This document shows, piece by piece, positions 17,889 through 26,229 of a DNA stretch of 64,000 nt. The translations under genes were made by a program, and so were the position numbers. Within the stretch, counting starts at the first letter, position 1, and every line of letters begins with the position of its first letter. The DNA comes from Bog-473 sp963809715. Lineage in GTDB: Bacteria > Actinomycetota > Acidimicrobiia > Acidimicrobiales > RAAP-2. Location of the stretch: the NCBI GenBank assembly GCA_963809715.1, contig CAWEKO010000008.1, positions 342,519 through 406,518 on the forward strand, written 5' to 3'. The notes beneath the pieces are model-generated. The model searched no databases and had not been told where the DNA came from. It was given only the letters and a program-made list of their open reading frames with translations.

Positions 17889-18819
17889 TGGCGTCTCCCG
17901 GCAGCGCCTCCTCAGCGGAGGCCGCCGCCGGCGTGACGCGGGGGCGCTGGTGGCCGAGTTGGCCGAACTTCTCGGCGCGCCCCACGAGGCCCGCTTCGTG
18001 GTGGACGAGGCCGTCGGTCTGGGGCTCTTCCTCGGCCAGCCCGACGCCCCCGCCGGCCCGCTTCGGCCGGCGGTGATCGCCGCGGCCCGAGCCATGGCGG
18101 GCCGGCGTGCCGCAGGAGAGCCGTTGCAGTACGTCTTGGGCCACTGGCCCTTCCGTTCGCTCGATCTGCTGGTCGATCGGCGGGTGCTCATTCCGCGGCC
18201 TGAGACCGAGCAGGTGGTCGAGGTGGCGTTGGCCGAGGCCCGGCGCCTGACCGGCGACCACGGCCTGGTGATCGTCGACGCCGGCACGGGCTCGGGCGCC
18301 ATCGCGCTCTCGTTGGCCGAGGAGCTCGGCGTCGAGAGCGCCTCGTCGGTGTGGGCCGTCGACGCCAGCGCCGACGCGCTCGAGGTGGCGGCGGCCAATC
18401 TCGAGACGGTCCGGGTCCAGCACCGGGCCGCCTGGCCACGCGTCGCGCTGCTCGAGAGTGATTGGTTGGGAGCGTTGCCGGCCGAGCTGCGAGGGCGCGT
18501 CGACCTGGTCGTGGCCAACCCGCCCTACGTGAGCGAGGAGGAGTGGCCGCAACTCGATCCTGTCGTGCAGTCCGAACCACGGTCCGCCCTGGTGGCGGGC
18601 GCGGCGAGCGACGGCACCCCGGGGCTGGCCGACGTGGAGGAACTCTTGTTGCAATCCCTCGATTGGCTGGCCCGGCCCGGTACTGTCGTCTTGGAGCTGG
18701 CGCCACACCAGGCCGGCGCCGCCAGTGTGTTGGCTTCTCGAGTCGGCTACGAGGACGTACGGGTCGAACCGGATCTGGCTGGAAAGTCCCGGGCCCTGGT
18801 CGCTCGGACGGGAAAATAG
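17888..18819 (+). CDS. prmC: Release factor glutamine methyltransferase, probable one-base frameshift near the start
   Basis: SAM-dependent enzyme that methylates the Gln of the GGQ motif in release factors. Motifs: LIPRPETEQVVE, the SAM loop IVDAGTGSGAIALSLA, WAVDASADALEVA and the glutamine-binding NPPY in VVANPPYVS. The core frame opens only at GTG 17950, but the ATG at 17888 overlaps the prfA stop as TGATG, the coupling expected for this pair. Its frame gives MASPGSASSAEAAAGV, and inserting one G at about 17935 joins it to DAGALVAELAELLG, making a 310-aa protein with a complete N-terminal helix bundle. I therefore suspect a one-base deletion in the sequence; a shorter protein from 17950 is the alternative. 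Confidence 0.9.
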
Positions 18820-18830
18820 GGGAAGTGGGC

Positions 18831-19541
18831 ATGGAGGACGTGACGGACACCGACACGAGGGAGAGCGTGCACGAGGTGGAGGAACCGCCCCTGGTGAGCA
18901 GTGGTGCCGCGGAGATCGGTGACGCCCTGGCCGGCGGTGCCGTGGTGGCGGTGCCGGCCGTCGGTGGGTATTGCCTGGCCGTCCAACTCGACGTCCCAGG
19001 GGCGGAGGCCCGCCTCGAGGCGCTGGCCGCCGACCCCGACGGACCGCACTACGCGGTGGGGCAGCGCAGCGACGTCCGGTCCTTGACCTCGGGCTGGTCC
19101 AACGAGGTGGACAAGCTTCTCGAGCGCTGCTGGCCCGGACCGGTCGATGTCTTCTTGCCCCGGGCCGACGGCCGGGACGAGGAGGCCGTCCACCTCTTCG
19201 ATCAGGAGGACGACACGCCGACGCACTCCTGGGCCGTGACGGTCGGCATGCCCGACGGACGGGCTCTGCGCCGGCTGTGCAAGGAGCACGGGCCGTGGCG
19301 CACCATTCCCCTCGCCTTCAACGACGCCTCCGAGGTGGCCCACGCCTTCGACGCGGCCGACCTCGCCCTGGTCGTCGACGGCGGCCGGCGCGAGGGGGAA
19401 CAACCGACCCTGGTCGACGCCACCGTGTCCCCGGTGCGGGTGCTCCGTGAGGGTGCCCTGCCGTCGAACTTCATCGACGCCACCATGGCCATGGGCGCCC
19501 GCCGCAAGATTCTCAGCCGGATGACACGCCGGGGCGAGTAA
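18831..19541 (+). CDS. Divergent Sua5/YciO/YrdC (TsaC-like) family protein
   Basis: 236 aa. TsaC/Sua5 makes threonylcarbamoyl-AMP for the tRNA t6A modification, and a tsaC gene often follows prmC. The fold is recognisable: DALAGGAVVAVPAVGGYC (normally VxPTETVYGL), LLERCWPGPVDVFLP, NDASEVAHAFDAADLALVVDGG and SPVRVLREGAL. However, the ATP/threonine contacts are altered: there is no PTETVYGL and no KxR lysine/arginine pair. It may have lost or changed activity, with a second intact TsaC elsewhere. GGGGAAG lies five bases before the ATG at 18831, only 11 bases after the prmC stop. Confidence 0.7.
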   Translation: MEDVTDTDTRESVHEVEEPPLVSSGAAEIGDALAGGAVVAVPAVGGYCLAVQLDVPGAEARLEALAADPDGPHYAVGQRSDVRSLTSGWSNEVDKLLERCWPGPVDVFLPRADGRDEEAVHLFDQEDDTPTHSWAVTVGMPDGRALRRLCKEHGPWRTIPLAFNDASEVAHAFDAADLALVVDGGRREGEQPTLVDATVSPVRVLREGALPSNFIDATMAMGARRKILSRMTRRGE

Positions 19542-19691
19542 CCGCTCCAGAGACCCCGACGACCCAGACGATGCCGCCGACCGGGTGGGTTGGTGCGCCG
19601 GCAACACGCTGCGCCGTCGGGAGAGAGTTTCAGCTTCGGGCGGTGTGAGCCCGGCGGGAACAGTGGGCGCTCGTCGGCGGTTGTGCCGTGG

Positions 19692-20249
19692 GTGAGTTGT
19701 TCGATCCTCTTGGTCTCGGGAAGCGTGCGGAGCGCCTCGACGAACACGGCGGTCCTGCGGACGGCGCAGACCGACGCCGCGCCCGGAACCGAGTGCGTCC
19801 TCTACGACGAACTGGCCGAGCTTCCACACTTCAACCCCGATGACGACCGGTCGGTACCGCCTCCTGCCGTGGAGCGTCTCCGTGATGCCGTCCACCGGGC
19901 CGACGCCATCCTGTTCTCGACGCCCGAATATGCCGGGGCAATGCCGGGTGCCCTCAAGAATCTCCTCGAATGGTTGATCGGCGACGACCAGCCCGGATCG
20001 GTCTACGAGAAGCCTGTGGGTTGGGTCAATTGCTCGCCTCGGGGGGCGTCCCTGACGTATGAGTCGTTGCGTACCGTCCTCGAGTACGCCCATGCGGATG
20101 TCATCGCTCAGGCTTGTGGCACGGTCCCGGTTTCGGGCTCGTCGGTGGGCGAGAACGGGCTGTTGTCAGACGCCACGGCACGGGCCGACGTCAACCAGCT
20201 GGTGTCCGCTCTGGCCAACGCGGCGTGCCCGGCGACACCGGCTCTGTAG
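19692..20249 (+). CDS. NADPH-dependent FMN reductase family (flavodoxin-like)
   Basis: 185 aa from GTG 19692. The flavodoxin-like fold starts ILLVSGSVRSASTNTAVLRT, the FMN phosphate loop of the NADPH-dependent FMN reductase/azoreductase/chromate reductase group, and continues with FSTPEYAGAMPGALKNLLEWL, the second flavin loop, and VGWVNCSP. It likely reduces free or bound flavin or a quinone; the true acceptor is unknown. The frame is open further upstream (GTG 19590), but that extension is unlike the family. It is the first gene of the accessory block that interrupts the conserved housekeeping order, and is convergent with the methyltransferase gene. Confidence 0.82.
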   Translation: MSCSILLVSGSVRSASTNTAVLRTAQTDAAPGTECVLYDELAELPHFNPDDDRSVPPPAVERLRDAVHRADAILFSTPEYAGAMPGALKNLLEWLIGDDQPGSVYEKPVGWVNCSPRGASLTYESLRTVLEYAHADVIAQACGTVPVSGSSVGENGLLSDATARADVNQLVSALANAACPATPAL

Positions 20250-20255
20250 CACCGC

Positions 20256-20271
20256 CGGCGGTTCGCCGCCG
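20256..20271. terminator. UUCG-tetraloop hairpin between convergent genes
   Basis: CGGCGG-ttcg-CCGCCG, a perfect six-pair stem closed by the very stable UUCG loop (as read on plus). It lies in the 42-base gap between two converging genes and could serve both directions. Confidence 0.5.
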
Positions 20272-20291
20272 ATCGATGCTCCGGTCGTCGG

Positions 20292-20906
20292 TCAAGCAGG
20301 GGAGGCCACGCCCTCGTAGAAATAGGAGAACGACTTGGGCCCCTTCCCGTAGAACGTGTTGAGCTCGTCGAAGCGGAAGCCCGCGCCCCGAATCAGCGTG
20401 TCGATCGGACGGTTCAGGTTGCAGCCGCCGGCCAGGCGCTTCTCGAGCGGGTTGAGTCGGTGTTGCCACTTCACCACGTTGGCGTCGGGGGACAGGCCGT
20501 GTTCGATGAAGTGCATCTGCCCGCCCGGTCGCAGTACCCGGCGCATCTCGGTGAGCGCCGTCTCGATGTCGGGAATCGTGCACATCGTCCACGTGATGAG
20601 GACGTGATCGATGCTGCCTGACTCCACCGGCAGGTGCTCGCCGTCGAGGCCGACGAACTCGATGGGCACGCGGCTGGCTGCGATCCGCTTGGCGGCCAGC
20701 TTGCGCCCGACCATGGCCGGGTCGACCGCTTGCACGCGGGTGACGGCCGGCGGGTAGAAGGGCACGTTCAAGCCAGAGCCGAACCCGACCTCGAGCACCT
20801 CTCCCGAGAGGGCTGACGCGACCTGTTGGCGCAGCTTGCCCACCGCCTTGGTGCCCAACATGACGTCGATGACTCGGGGGACGACCTGTTCCTCGTAGTA
20901 GCTCAC
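20292..20906 (-). CDS. Class I SAM-dependent methyltransferase
   Basis: 204 aa, UbiE/METTL7-like. Motif I is EVLEVGFGSGLN near residue 40, followed by VQAVDPAM (acidic ribose ligand), FVGLDGEHLPVESGSIDHVL and the post-I block ALTEMRRVLRPGGQMHFIEHG. The methyl acceptor is not evident; the closest families act on small molecules or lipids. The GTG start at 20906 lies six bases after CAGACT, perhaps a degenerate leaderless -10, but it may also be the last gene of the marR-amidohydrolase-tauD series (gap to tauD 83 bases). Confidence 0.83.
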   Translation of the reverse strand: MSYYEEQVVPRVIDVMLGTKAVGKLRQQVASALSGEVLEVGFGSGLNVPFYPPAVTRVQAVDPAMVGRKLAAKRIAASRVPIEFVGLDGEHLPVESGSIDHVLITWTMCTIPDIETALTEMRRVLRPGGQMHFIEHGLSPDANVVKWQHRLNPLEKRLAGGCNLNRPIDTLIRGAGFRFDELNTFYGKGPKSFSYFYEGVASPA

Positions 20907-20989
20907 GCCATGAGTCTGCTCAATTCAACGCGAGATCGCCATCGCCACGCCGCGACCCTGCGACTCGAGGTTCGACTCGGCGCCTGCCC

Positions 20990-22039
20990 TCAGGACCCGG
21001 TCGAGACCCGCTCGACCGCGGGCAACGTGCTCACCGAGCGCTTGGCCTCCCAGTGCGTGCGGCCCAGCGCGGCGAAATGCGCCGGACGGTCGGTCAGCGC
21101 GTAGGTGGCCAGCCACAGGCGCTTCAGGTGGCGCTTGTACCCGTGCGCCACGTCGTCCTGGTAGGCGGTTCGACCATGGAGGACGTGGTAGTTGTTGATG
21201 AACTGCATCTCGCCGGGCTGCAGGTCCATGTAGACGTTGAAATCGGGGTCGTTCGCCATCTGCGAGACGGTGGCGATGGCAGTGCGGGCTTGGGCACTGA
21301 GTCGGGGCGCGTCGGCATGGCGCTGCGAGGCCAGGATGTACTGCGGGATGAACCGCACGAAGAGACGCCCGGCGTGCTCGGTGAACGCAGGGATGGCGTA
21401 GAAGGCGCGCGTTCCCTTGGCCTGCTCACCCCGCGCGTCGTAGGGCATGGGGTCGTAGAGTGCGGCGGCCAGGTCCGGGTGGTCCGCCACCAGCTGGTTG
21501 TGGATGGCCACCGCGTTGGCCACGCACGAGAGGCCGCCGGTGCGCGCGGTGCGCAGGCAGAGCAACCCCACCAGGTCCGACCCGTCGGTGTGATAGTCGA
21601 GTGCGATGCCGCCGAGTTCGTTGCCCCGCACGGTCGGGTCGTCGATCGTCTTGCCCTGATCCGTGACGTCGCCCAACACATGGCCGTGTTTGTTCTGGGC
21701 CCAGGGCTGCCCGAGGTGCAGGCCGATGCCCCAGTAGAGGAGGGTGAGGTCGTCATCGCTGTACCGGTCCACGTCCAGGGTGGCGATGCGCATGAAGCCG
21801 CGCCCGTTCAAGAGGACGTCGACGACGCCCTGGAGCTTGGCGGCCAGTCCATCGAGCGGGAAGTCGTCCTTTTCGAGATCGAGCGGGTCGGTGCTCTTGG
21901 TCTTGGCGGTGGCCAGCGCGCCGGCCAGCTCCTCCTGGTCCTCTGGGGTGAGGCACAAGGTCCATGCCCCGGGATCGGCCACGTCGGCCGCCCGCCATTC
22001 GGCCGCCGGCTCGAGCTGGTGCAACGCCATCGCGCTCAT
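20990..22039 (-). CDS. TauD/TfdA-family Fe(II)/2-oxoglutarate-dependent oxygenase
   Basis: 349 aa. The iron facial triad is visible: HTD in LDYHTDGSDLVGLL (His, Asp) and the distal His in NNYHVLHGRTAY, followed by the 2-oxoglutarate-binding Arg in the RHLKRLWL region. The family hydroxylates amino acids, taurine or small organics; the substrate is unknown. The start is well fixed: GGAGGAGGAG precedes the ATG at 22039. Upstream ATGs in the frame lie inside the amidohydrolase gene. The 16-base gap to that gene indicates one operon, so the two enzymes may act on one compound (inference). Confidence 0.87.
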   Translation of the reverse strand: MSAMALHQLEPAAEWRAADVADPGAWTLCLTPEDQEELAGALATAKTKSTDPLDLEKDDFPLDGLAAKLQGVVDVLLNGRGFMRIATLDVDRYSDDDLTLLYWGIGLHLGQPWAQNKHGHVLGDVTDQGKTIDDPTVRGNELGGIALDYHTDGSDLVGLLCLRTARTGGLSCVANAVAIHNQLVADHPDLAAALYDPMPYDARGEQAKGTRAFYAIPAFTEHAGRLFVRFIPQYILASQRHADAPRLSAQARTAIATVSQMANDPDFNVYMDLQPGEMQFINNYHVLHGRTAYQDDVAHGYKRHLKRLWLATYALTDRPAHFAALGRTHWEAKRSVSTLPAVERVSTGS

Positions 22040-22055
22040 TGCTGCTCCTCCTCCG

Positions 22056-23783
22056 TCAGGCCGCCGCAGTGTCGCGGCCGCCGCGTACGAGACGCCCGGG
22101 CAGCGCGCTCGTCGCTTCCCCGTCTTGATACGTGATCGCACCCGACACGATCGTGGCCCGGTAGCCGCGGGCACCCTGGAGGAGCCGCTTGCCGCCGGCG
22201 GGGAGGTCGTAGCCCATGACCGGTGCCTCGCAGGACAGACGGTCGAAGTCGATGACATTGAGGTCCGCCTTCATGCCCCGAGCCACCACGCCTCGATCAC
22301 GCAGGCCGACCGCCCGGGCCGTGCTGCTCGTGAGCCGCTCGACCACCCGGCCCACCGGTAGGCGTCCGTGGGAGCGGTCGCGGGCCCAGTGCGAGAGAAA
22401 GTACGTCGGGAAGCTGGCGTCGGCGATCAAGCCGACATGGGCACCGCCGTCACCGAGGCCGAACACCGTGTCGGGGTGGGCGAGCATTTCGCCGCAGGCG
22501 TCAAGGTTGCCCTCCGCGTAGTTCAGGAACGGGGTGTAGAGGAAGTTCCTCCCGTCGTTCTCGCTCAGCAGGTCGAGGGCCAGAGCCGCGGGCTCCATGC
22601 CCCGCGCCGAGGCCATGCTCGCAATGCTGCGCTCGGGCGCCGGCTCGTAGTCGGGCACCTCGCCCAATGGGAACAGGTGTCCGAAGTTGGCGGCGCGCCG
22701 CCCGCCGGCGGGCGCGCCGTCGCTTTGGGCCGCGATCTGGTCGAGCAGGCGGGCACGGAACACGGGGTCCCGCAGCGCCCTCGCCTGTTGGCCGACGGGC
22801 AGTCCGGAGATCTCGCCGAAGGCCGGCAACGTCATGAACGGGTGGTACGTGGACTGCAGTCCCATCAACACCCCGACGGCGCGTGGCGCCACCTGGGCCC
22901 GGATGGGCAGCCCGTCCGCCACCGCCTCCTCGATCCGGCGCAGGAGATCACGCCAGGCGTCGGGCTGGCGGCTGTTCTGGGCCAGCGAGAGCGACAGCGG
23001 GCAGCCCGAACGCTCCACGATCTGGCGCACCAGCGCGAACTCGCTGTCGGCGTCAGGGTAGAAGTCCGAGATCAGCTCGATCACGCCGTGTCCCGCGTCG
23101 GCCACGCCGAGCGCGATCGCCTCGAGCTCGTCGGCCCGGGCCCGCAACGAAGGGGTGGGATCGCCGGTTGCCGTGCGGTGGTTCAAGGTGCGCGACGTGG
23201 AGAAGCCGATGGCACCAGCGCGCAGTGCCTCGGTGGCCAGGACGCGCATGGCCGCCGCGTCGTCCTGCGTCGCGTCCTCCAGGCGGGCGGCCCGTTCTCC
23301 CATGACATAGAGGCGAAGCGCGCCATGGGGAAGTTGTGCGCACAGGTCGATGTCGTGTGGCCGCTGCTCGACGGCGTCGAGGTACTCGCCGAACGACTCC
23401 CACGTCCACTCGATCCCCTCGTCGAGCACCGCACCGGGGATGTCCTCGACGCCTTCCATGAGGGAGATGAGTCGGTCGTGCGCGTCGGGACGTACCGGTG
23501 CGAAGCCCACGCCGCAGTTGCCCATGACAGCGGTGGTCACGCCGTGCCAGCTCGACGGTGTCATGCGGGCGTCCCAGGTGGCCTGCCCGTCGTAGTGGGT
23601 GTGGATGTCGACGAACCCGGGCGTGACGAGAAGCCCTTCGGCCTCCATCTCCTCCCGGCCCCGCCCGGGCACCGTTCCGACCGCGGTGATCGTGGTGCCG
23701 TCCACCGCCACGTCGGCGGGTATCGGCTCGCCGCCCAGCCCGTCTGCCACGTGGCCGCCCCTGATGACCAGATCGTGTGGCAC
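22056..23783 (-). CDS. Amidohydrolase, N-acyl-D-amino-acid deacylase type
   Basis: 575 aa, D-aminoacylase/dihydroorotase-like amidohydrolase. The first metal ligands are in GFVDIHTHYDGQ, the family cysteine ligand in MGNCGVGFAP, and the catalytic Asp in GLGDGGAHVGLI. The small beta-sandwich domain closes with GLRDRGVVARGMKADLNVIDFD. D-aminoacylases of this group remove the acyl group from N-acyl-D-amino acids. I prefer GTG 23783 because AAAGGGG sits about nine bases upstream; GTG 23792 would overlap that site. It leads the putative operon amidohydrolase-tauD(-methyltransferase), with a MarR gene and a palindrome upstream. Confidence 0.87.
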   Translation of the reverse strand: MPHDLVIRGGHVADGLGGEPIPADVAVDGTTITAVGTVPGRGREEMEAEGLLVTPGFVDIHTHYDGQATWDARMTPSSWHGVTTAVMGNCGVGFAPVRPDAHDRLISLMEGVEDIPGAVLDEGIEWTWESFGEYLDAVEQRPHDIDLCAQLPHGALRLYVMGERAARLEDATQDDAAAMRVLATEALRAGAIGFSTSRTLNHRTATGDPTPSLRARADELEAIALGVADAGHGVIELISDFYPDADSEFALVRQIVERSGCPLSLSLAQNSRQPDAWRDLLRRIEEAVADGLPIRAQVAPRAVGVLMGLQSTYHPFMTLPAFGEISGLPVGQQARALRDPVFRARLLDQIAAQSDGAPAGGRRAANFGHLFPLGEVPDYEPAPERSIASMASARGMEPAALALDLLSENDGRNFLYTPFLNYAEGNLDACGEMLAHPDTVFGLGDGGAHVGLIADASFPTYFLSHWARDRSHGRLPVGRVVERLTSSTARAVGLRDRGVVARGMKADLNVIDFDRLSCEAPVMGYDLPAGGKRLLQGARGYRATIVSGAITYQDGEATSALPGRLVRGGRDTAAA

Positions 23784-23808
23784 GTCCCCCACCCCTTTCC
23801 CGTCCTAG

Positions 23809-23846
23809 CTCGACGAGCCCGTCCGACCTCGACGAGCCCGTCCGAC
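23809..23846. repeat. 19-base direct repeat, two adjacent copies
   Basis: CTCGACGAGCCCGTCCGAC occurs at 23809-23827 and again at 23828-23846 with no mismatch. It lies between the candidate MarR operator and the amidohydrolase start, so it would be part of that gene's leader or promoter. Confidence 0.9.
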
Positions 23847-23856
23847 TTCGAACAAG

Positions 23857-23878
23857 ATAGTTAGATCAGTCGAACTAT
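23857..23878. promoter_or_regulatory. Candidate MarR operator upstream of the amidohydrolase operon
   Basis: An imperfect palindrome with nine-base arms ATAGTTAGA and TCGAACTAT around TCAG; eight of nine positions match. Size and AT-rich arms resemble MarR-family sites. It lies between the marR stop and the amidohydrolase start, both on the minus strand, so MarR would control the catabolic genes rather than itself. Confidence 0.55.
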
Positions 23879-23922
23879 ATGCCCAACTCCCGTCCGTGGC
23901 AAGGTCTCGTCCCCGATCTGCG

Positions 23923-24378
23923 TCACCGATCGGCCTCGAAGACGCCCCCCAGTCGTTCTTCACGGGTGCCGCGGTGTGCCGCCTGGAGTTCGCCGAAGAA
24001 TTGCCTGACCTGGGCTCGGTCGGTACCCGGCAGCAGCTCCTCCATGCGCTGGGCCAGCTCGGCCTCGAAGCGCTCCAGGCGCCGCCTGCCGGCCTCGGTC
24101 AGCTCGACCCGGGTCACCCGGGCGTCGCCGGTCTCGTCCACCACATCGTTTACCCAGCCCTCCTGGCGGAGCGCGTTGATCATGGCCGAGACGGTGGGTT
24201 TGGTCACCGCGTTGGCTGCCGCCAGCTCGCCGGCTCGACGCGAGCCACCGAGGAGGTAGAGCAGCGTCCGGTACCGGGCCATGCTGAGGTCGCCTTTGCG
24301 TGCCACCTGCTCGAACTCCCGGTAGAGCGAGACCACGAGGCGCACGCCGTGCACCGGGTCTTCCGCGCCTGTGGCCAT
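23923..24378 (-). CDS. MarR-family transcriptional regulator
   Basis: 151 aa winged-helix dimer. Helix 2-4 region RYRTLLYLLGGSRRAGELAAA, recognition helix NAVTKPTVSAMINALRQEGWV, wing DARVTRVELTEAGRRRLERF. Usually a repressor released by a small phenolic or substrate-like ligand. The ATG at 24378 lies exactly six bases after TACCAT, so its mRNA is probably leaderless. The downstream amidohydrolase-tauD operon with a palindrome at 23857-23878 is the likely target. Confidence 0.9.
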   Translation of the reverse strand: MATGAEDPVHGVRLVVSLYREFEQVARKGDLSMARYRTLLYLLGGSRRAGELAAANAVTKPTVSAMINALRQEGWVNDVVDETGDARVTRVELTEAGRRRLERFEAELAQRMEELLPGTDRAQVRQFFGELQAAHRGTREERLGGVFEADR

Positions 24379-24384
24379 GGCGGC

Positions 24385-24390
24385 ATGGTA
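24385..24390 (-). promoter_or_regulatory. -10 element of a leaderless marR transcript
   Basis: On the minus strand TACCAT, six bases (gccgcc), then the marR ATG. No Shine-Dalgarno sequence. Confidence 0.55.
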
Positions 24391-24443
24391 CGACCGTCAC
24401 CCGACCTTGACGGGCTCTCAGGTGAGGCTCATACTCCAGATTC

Positions 24444-25532
24444 GTGCTCGCAGGGTGGTTCACCAAGTGGGCTTCAGCCCTGGGCATGGCGGCCGGAGCC
24501 TTCCTCGTCACTCTGATCGTCCCTGCGGCGGCGGGTTCCAGCGCCTGGGCTCCCGCGGGTGCCGTGGCGCCTCGGGCCTCGGTCGCCTGCTCGACCACGA
24601 CGCCCGTCAGCTTCGGAGCGAACTCCGTTGCCGGCTCCATCGCCAGCCCCGGTGCCGACGCCTGCTTCACGTTCACGACCGCGCCCGGTGACGTCGCCTG
24701 GCTGAACATGGCTGCGACGTCCGGCAGCCTCGGGCTCTTCTTCGACTTCTTCCGGCCCGGTCCCATCTCGACCTGCGCCGGCCCCTACGGAGGGGCAACG
24801 TCCTGCTCGGTCCCTTCAGGGGGATCCGGCGGGTGGACACTCCAGGTCTCGGACTCCTCGGGTACGCACACGGGAACGTTCCGTTTGTCACTCCAGAGGC
24901 TCGACCTCGGCGTGGGTTGCACCCCCGTCAAATACGGCCACGCCATAGTGGGCAAGATCGCCAAGAAGGCGTCGTTCGCGTGCTTCACGTTCACGGCGTC
25001 GTCGGGCGACTTCCTCTTCGCCCGGAACACGGGAACCTCAGGGAGCCTCACCGTCGCGTCAGCCATCGAGACGTCACCTTCCGGATCGCTGCAGTGTGAC
25101 TCGAACGGGACGCTCGAGTGCCCCCTCGCGTCGGCGGGATCGCAGACGCTCGTCCTGTACTCGGAGTCGGGTCAGACCAAGGGCTCGTTCGTGCTCTACA
25201 CCCAGCGGATGACCGGACCCAAGGACTGCAAGGCGGTGACCGCAGGCGGCGCCAAGGTCGGTGGTTCGGTGCCCAGCGCCGGAGACGTCGCCTGCTTCGA
25301 CTTCTCGGGAAAGTCCGGTCAGACCGACACGGCCACGCTGACCTCTTTGACCGGGACACTGGCGCCACTGATCGACTTCTTCCGACCGGCGGGGACGTCG
25401 GCCTGTGCGTCGCCGGCCACCTCCGTGACGTGCGCGCTGGACAGCATGGGGACCTGGACCGTGCTCGTCGATGACGACAGCGCGTCGGGCACCGGAACCG
25501 GCGCCTTCTCCTTCGCCCTCACCAAGAGCTGA
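24444..25532 (+). CDS. Secreted protein of three PPC-like repeats
   Basis: 362 aa, exported. The signal peptide has the hydrophobic core MAAGAFLVTLIVPAAAG and an Ala-rich cleavage region near residue 40. Three homologous units of about 105 residues follow. Each opens with a Cys, continues V.FG...VAGSI...G.DACFTF and ends in a strand with LQRL or similar; paired Cys in each unit suggest disulfides. The pattern resembles bacterial pre-peptidase C-terminal (PPC) domains, normally attached to secreted enzymes, but no catalytic domain is present. Function unknown. The GTG start at 24444 follows CATACT by eight bases. Convergent with the small secreted protein at 25618. Confidence 0.72.
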   Translation: MLAGWFTKWASALGMAAGAFLVTLIVPAAAGSSAWAPAGAVAPRASVACSTTTPVSFGANSVAGSIASPGADACFTFTTAPGDVAWLNMAATSGSLGLFFDFFRPGPISTCAGPYGGATSCSVPSGGSGGWTLQVSDSSGTHTGTFRLSLQRLDLGVGCTPVKYGHAIVGKIAKKASFACFTFTASSGDFLFARNTGTSGSLTVASAIETSPSGSLQCDSNGTLECPLASAGSQTLVLYSESGQTKGSFVLYTQRMTGPKDCKAVTAGGAKVGGSVPSAGDVACFDFSGKSGQTDTATLTSLTGTLAPLIDFFRPAGTSACASPATSVTCALDSMGTWTVLVDDDSASGTGTGAFSFALTKS

Positions 25533-25617
25533 CCGTCGCGACCGACCCGGGAGCTCAGCCCCAACGGTGACGCGCCCCATCTGCGGCGTCACGCCTTGGT
25601 GGCGCGGATATGCCGAG

Positions 25618-26102
25618 CTAAGCGGGTGGGTCCTGAACGGGAGCAACAACGTTGGCACTCCAGGTGACCGAGGGTGGTCCACATGCCGGGCCACTGGAGC
25701 ATTTGGCCGTGCCGGTCGCCTGCAGCGTTGCCGACCCGTATCCCACAACGAGAAACTTGGTGACGGAGGATCCCGCGAGGACACGTGTCCGGACTCCTTC
25801 TTGAGCACGAGTTCAGGCGACGCGTTGATGACGGATGCCTCCGTCCAGACGAACCCGTCGCTGTGGAGTTTGACGACAACCTGCTCACCCTTTGTGACGA
25901 CCGTCGTCGAACCGTTGCTTTGGTTGGTCAGGACGACACGGTCAGCCAACGTCGACGCACCGGCGACGGGCCCGGCCAACGGGCTGACCGTCAGCACACC
26001 GGCACCGGCCGCGATGAGCAACCAGGTTGTGGCGGGAACGAACCGTCGGTGCGCGGTGCCGCCGTGTGGCCTTGCGAACGGGAGCTGCTTTGGACGGGCC
26101 AT
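25618..26102 (-). CDS. Small secreted protein, frameshifted
   Basis: The ATG at 26102 has a perfect GGAGG six bases upstream and begins an exported protein: basic N-terminus, hydrophobic segment TTWLLIAAGAGVLTV and cleavage after AGAS near residue 48. The mature part reads VVLTNQSNGSTTVVTKGEQV and LKKESGHVSS, then breaks at the run GGG (plus 25772-25774). Adding one G continues it as SSVTKFLVVGYGSATLQATG, CSSGPACG (a likely disulfide loop) and a stop at 25618, giving 161 aa. The beta-rich, Cys-paired mature domain is not recognised. The span is one base short of a multiple of three, as expected for a single missing base. Confidence 0.62.
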
Positions 26103-26229
26103 GGAAACCTCCCTTGGAGAAGTGCGAGGTGTCATCCCGGGCGTCGGGCCCAGCCGACGGTGAAACGCTAGACCCAGACGATGAACGGCGTCCGACCGCA
26201 GGGTGGCAATCGCGCGAACTCTCCTTCCT

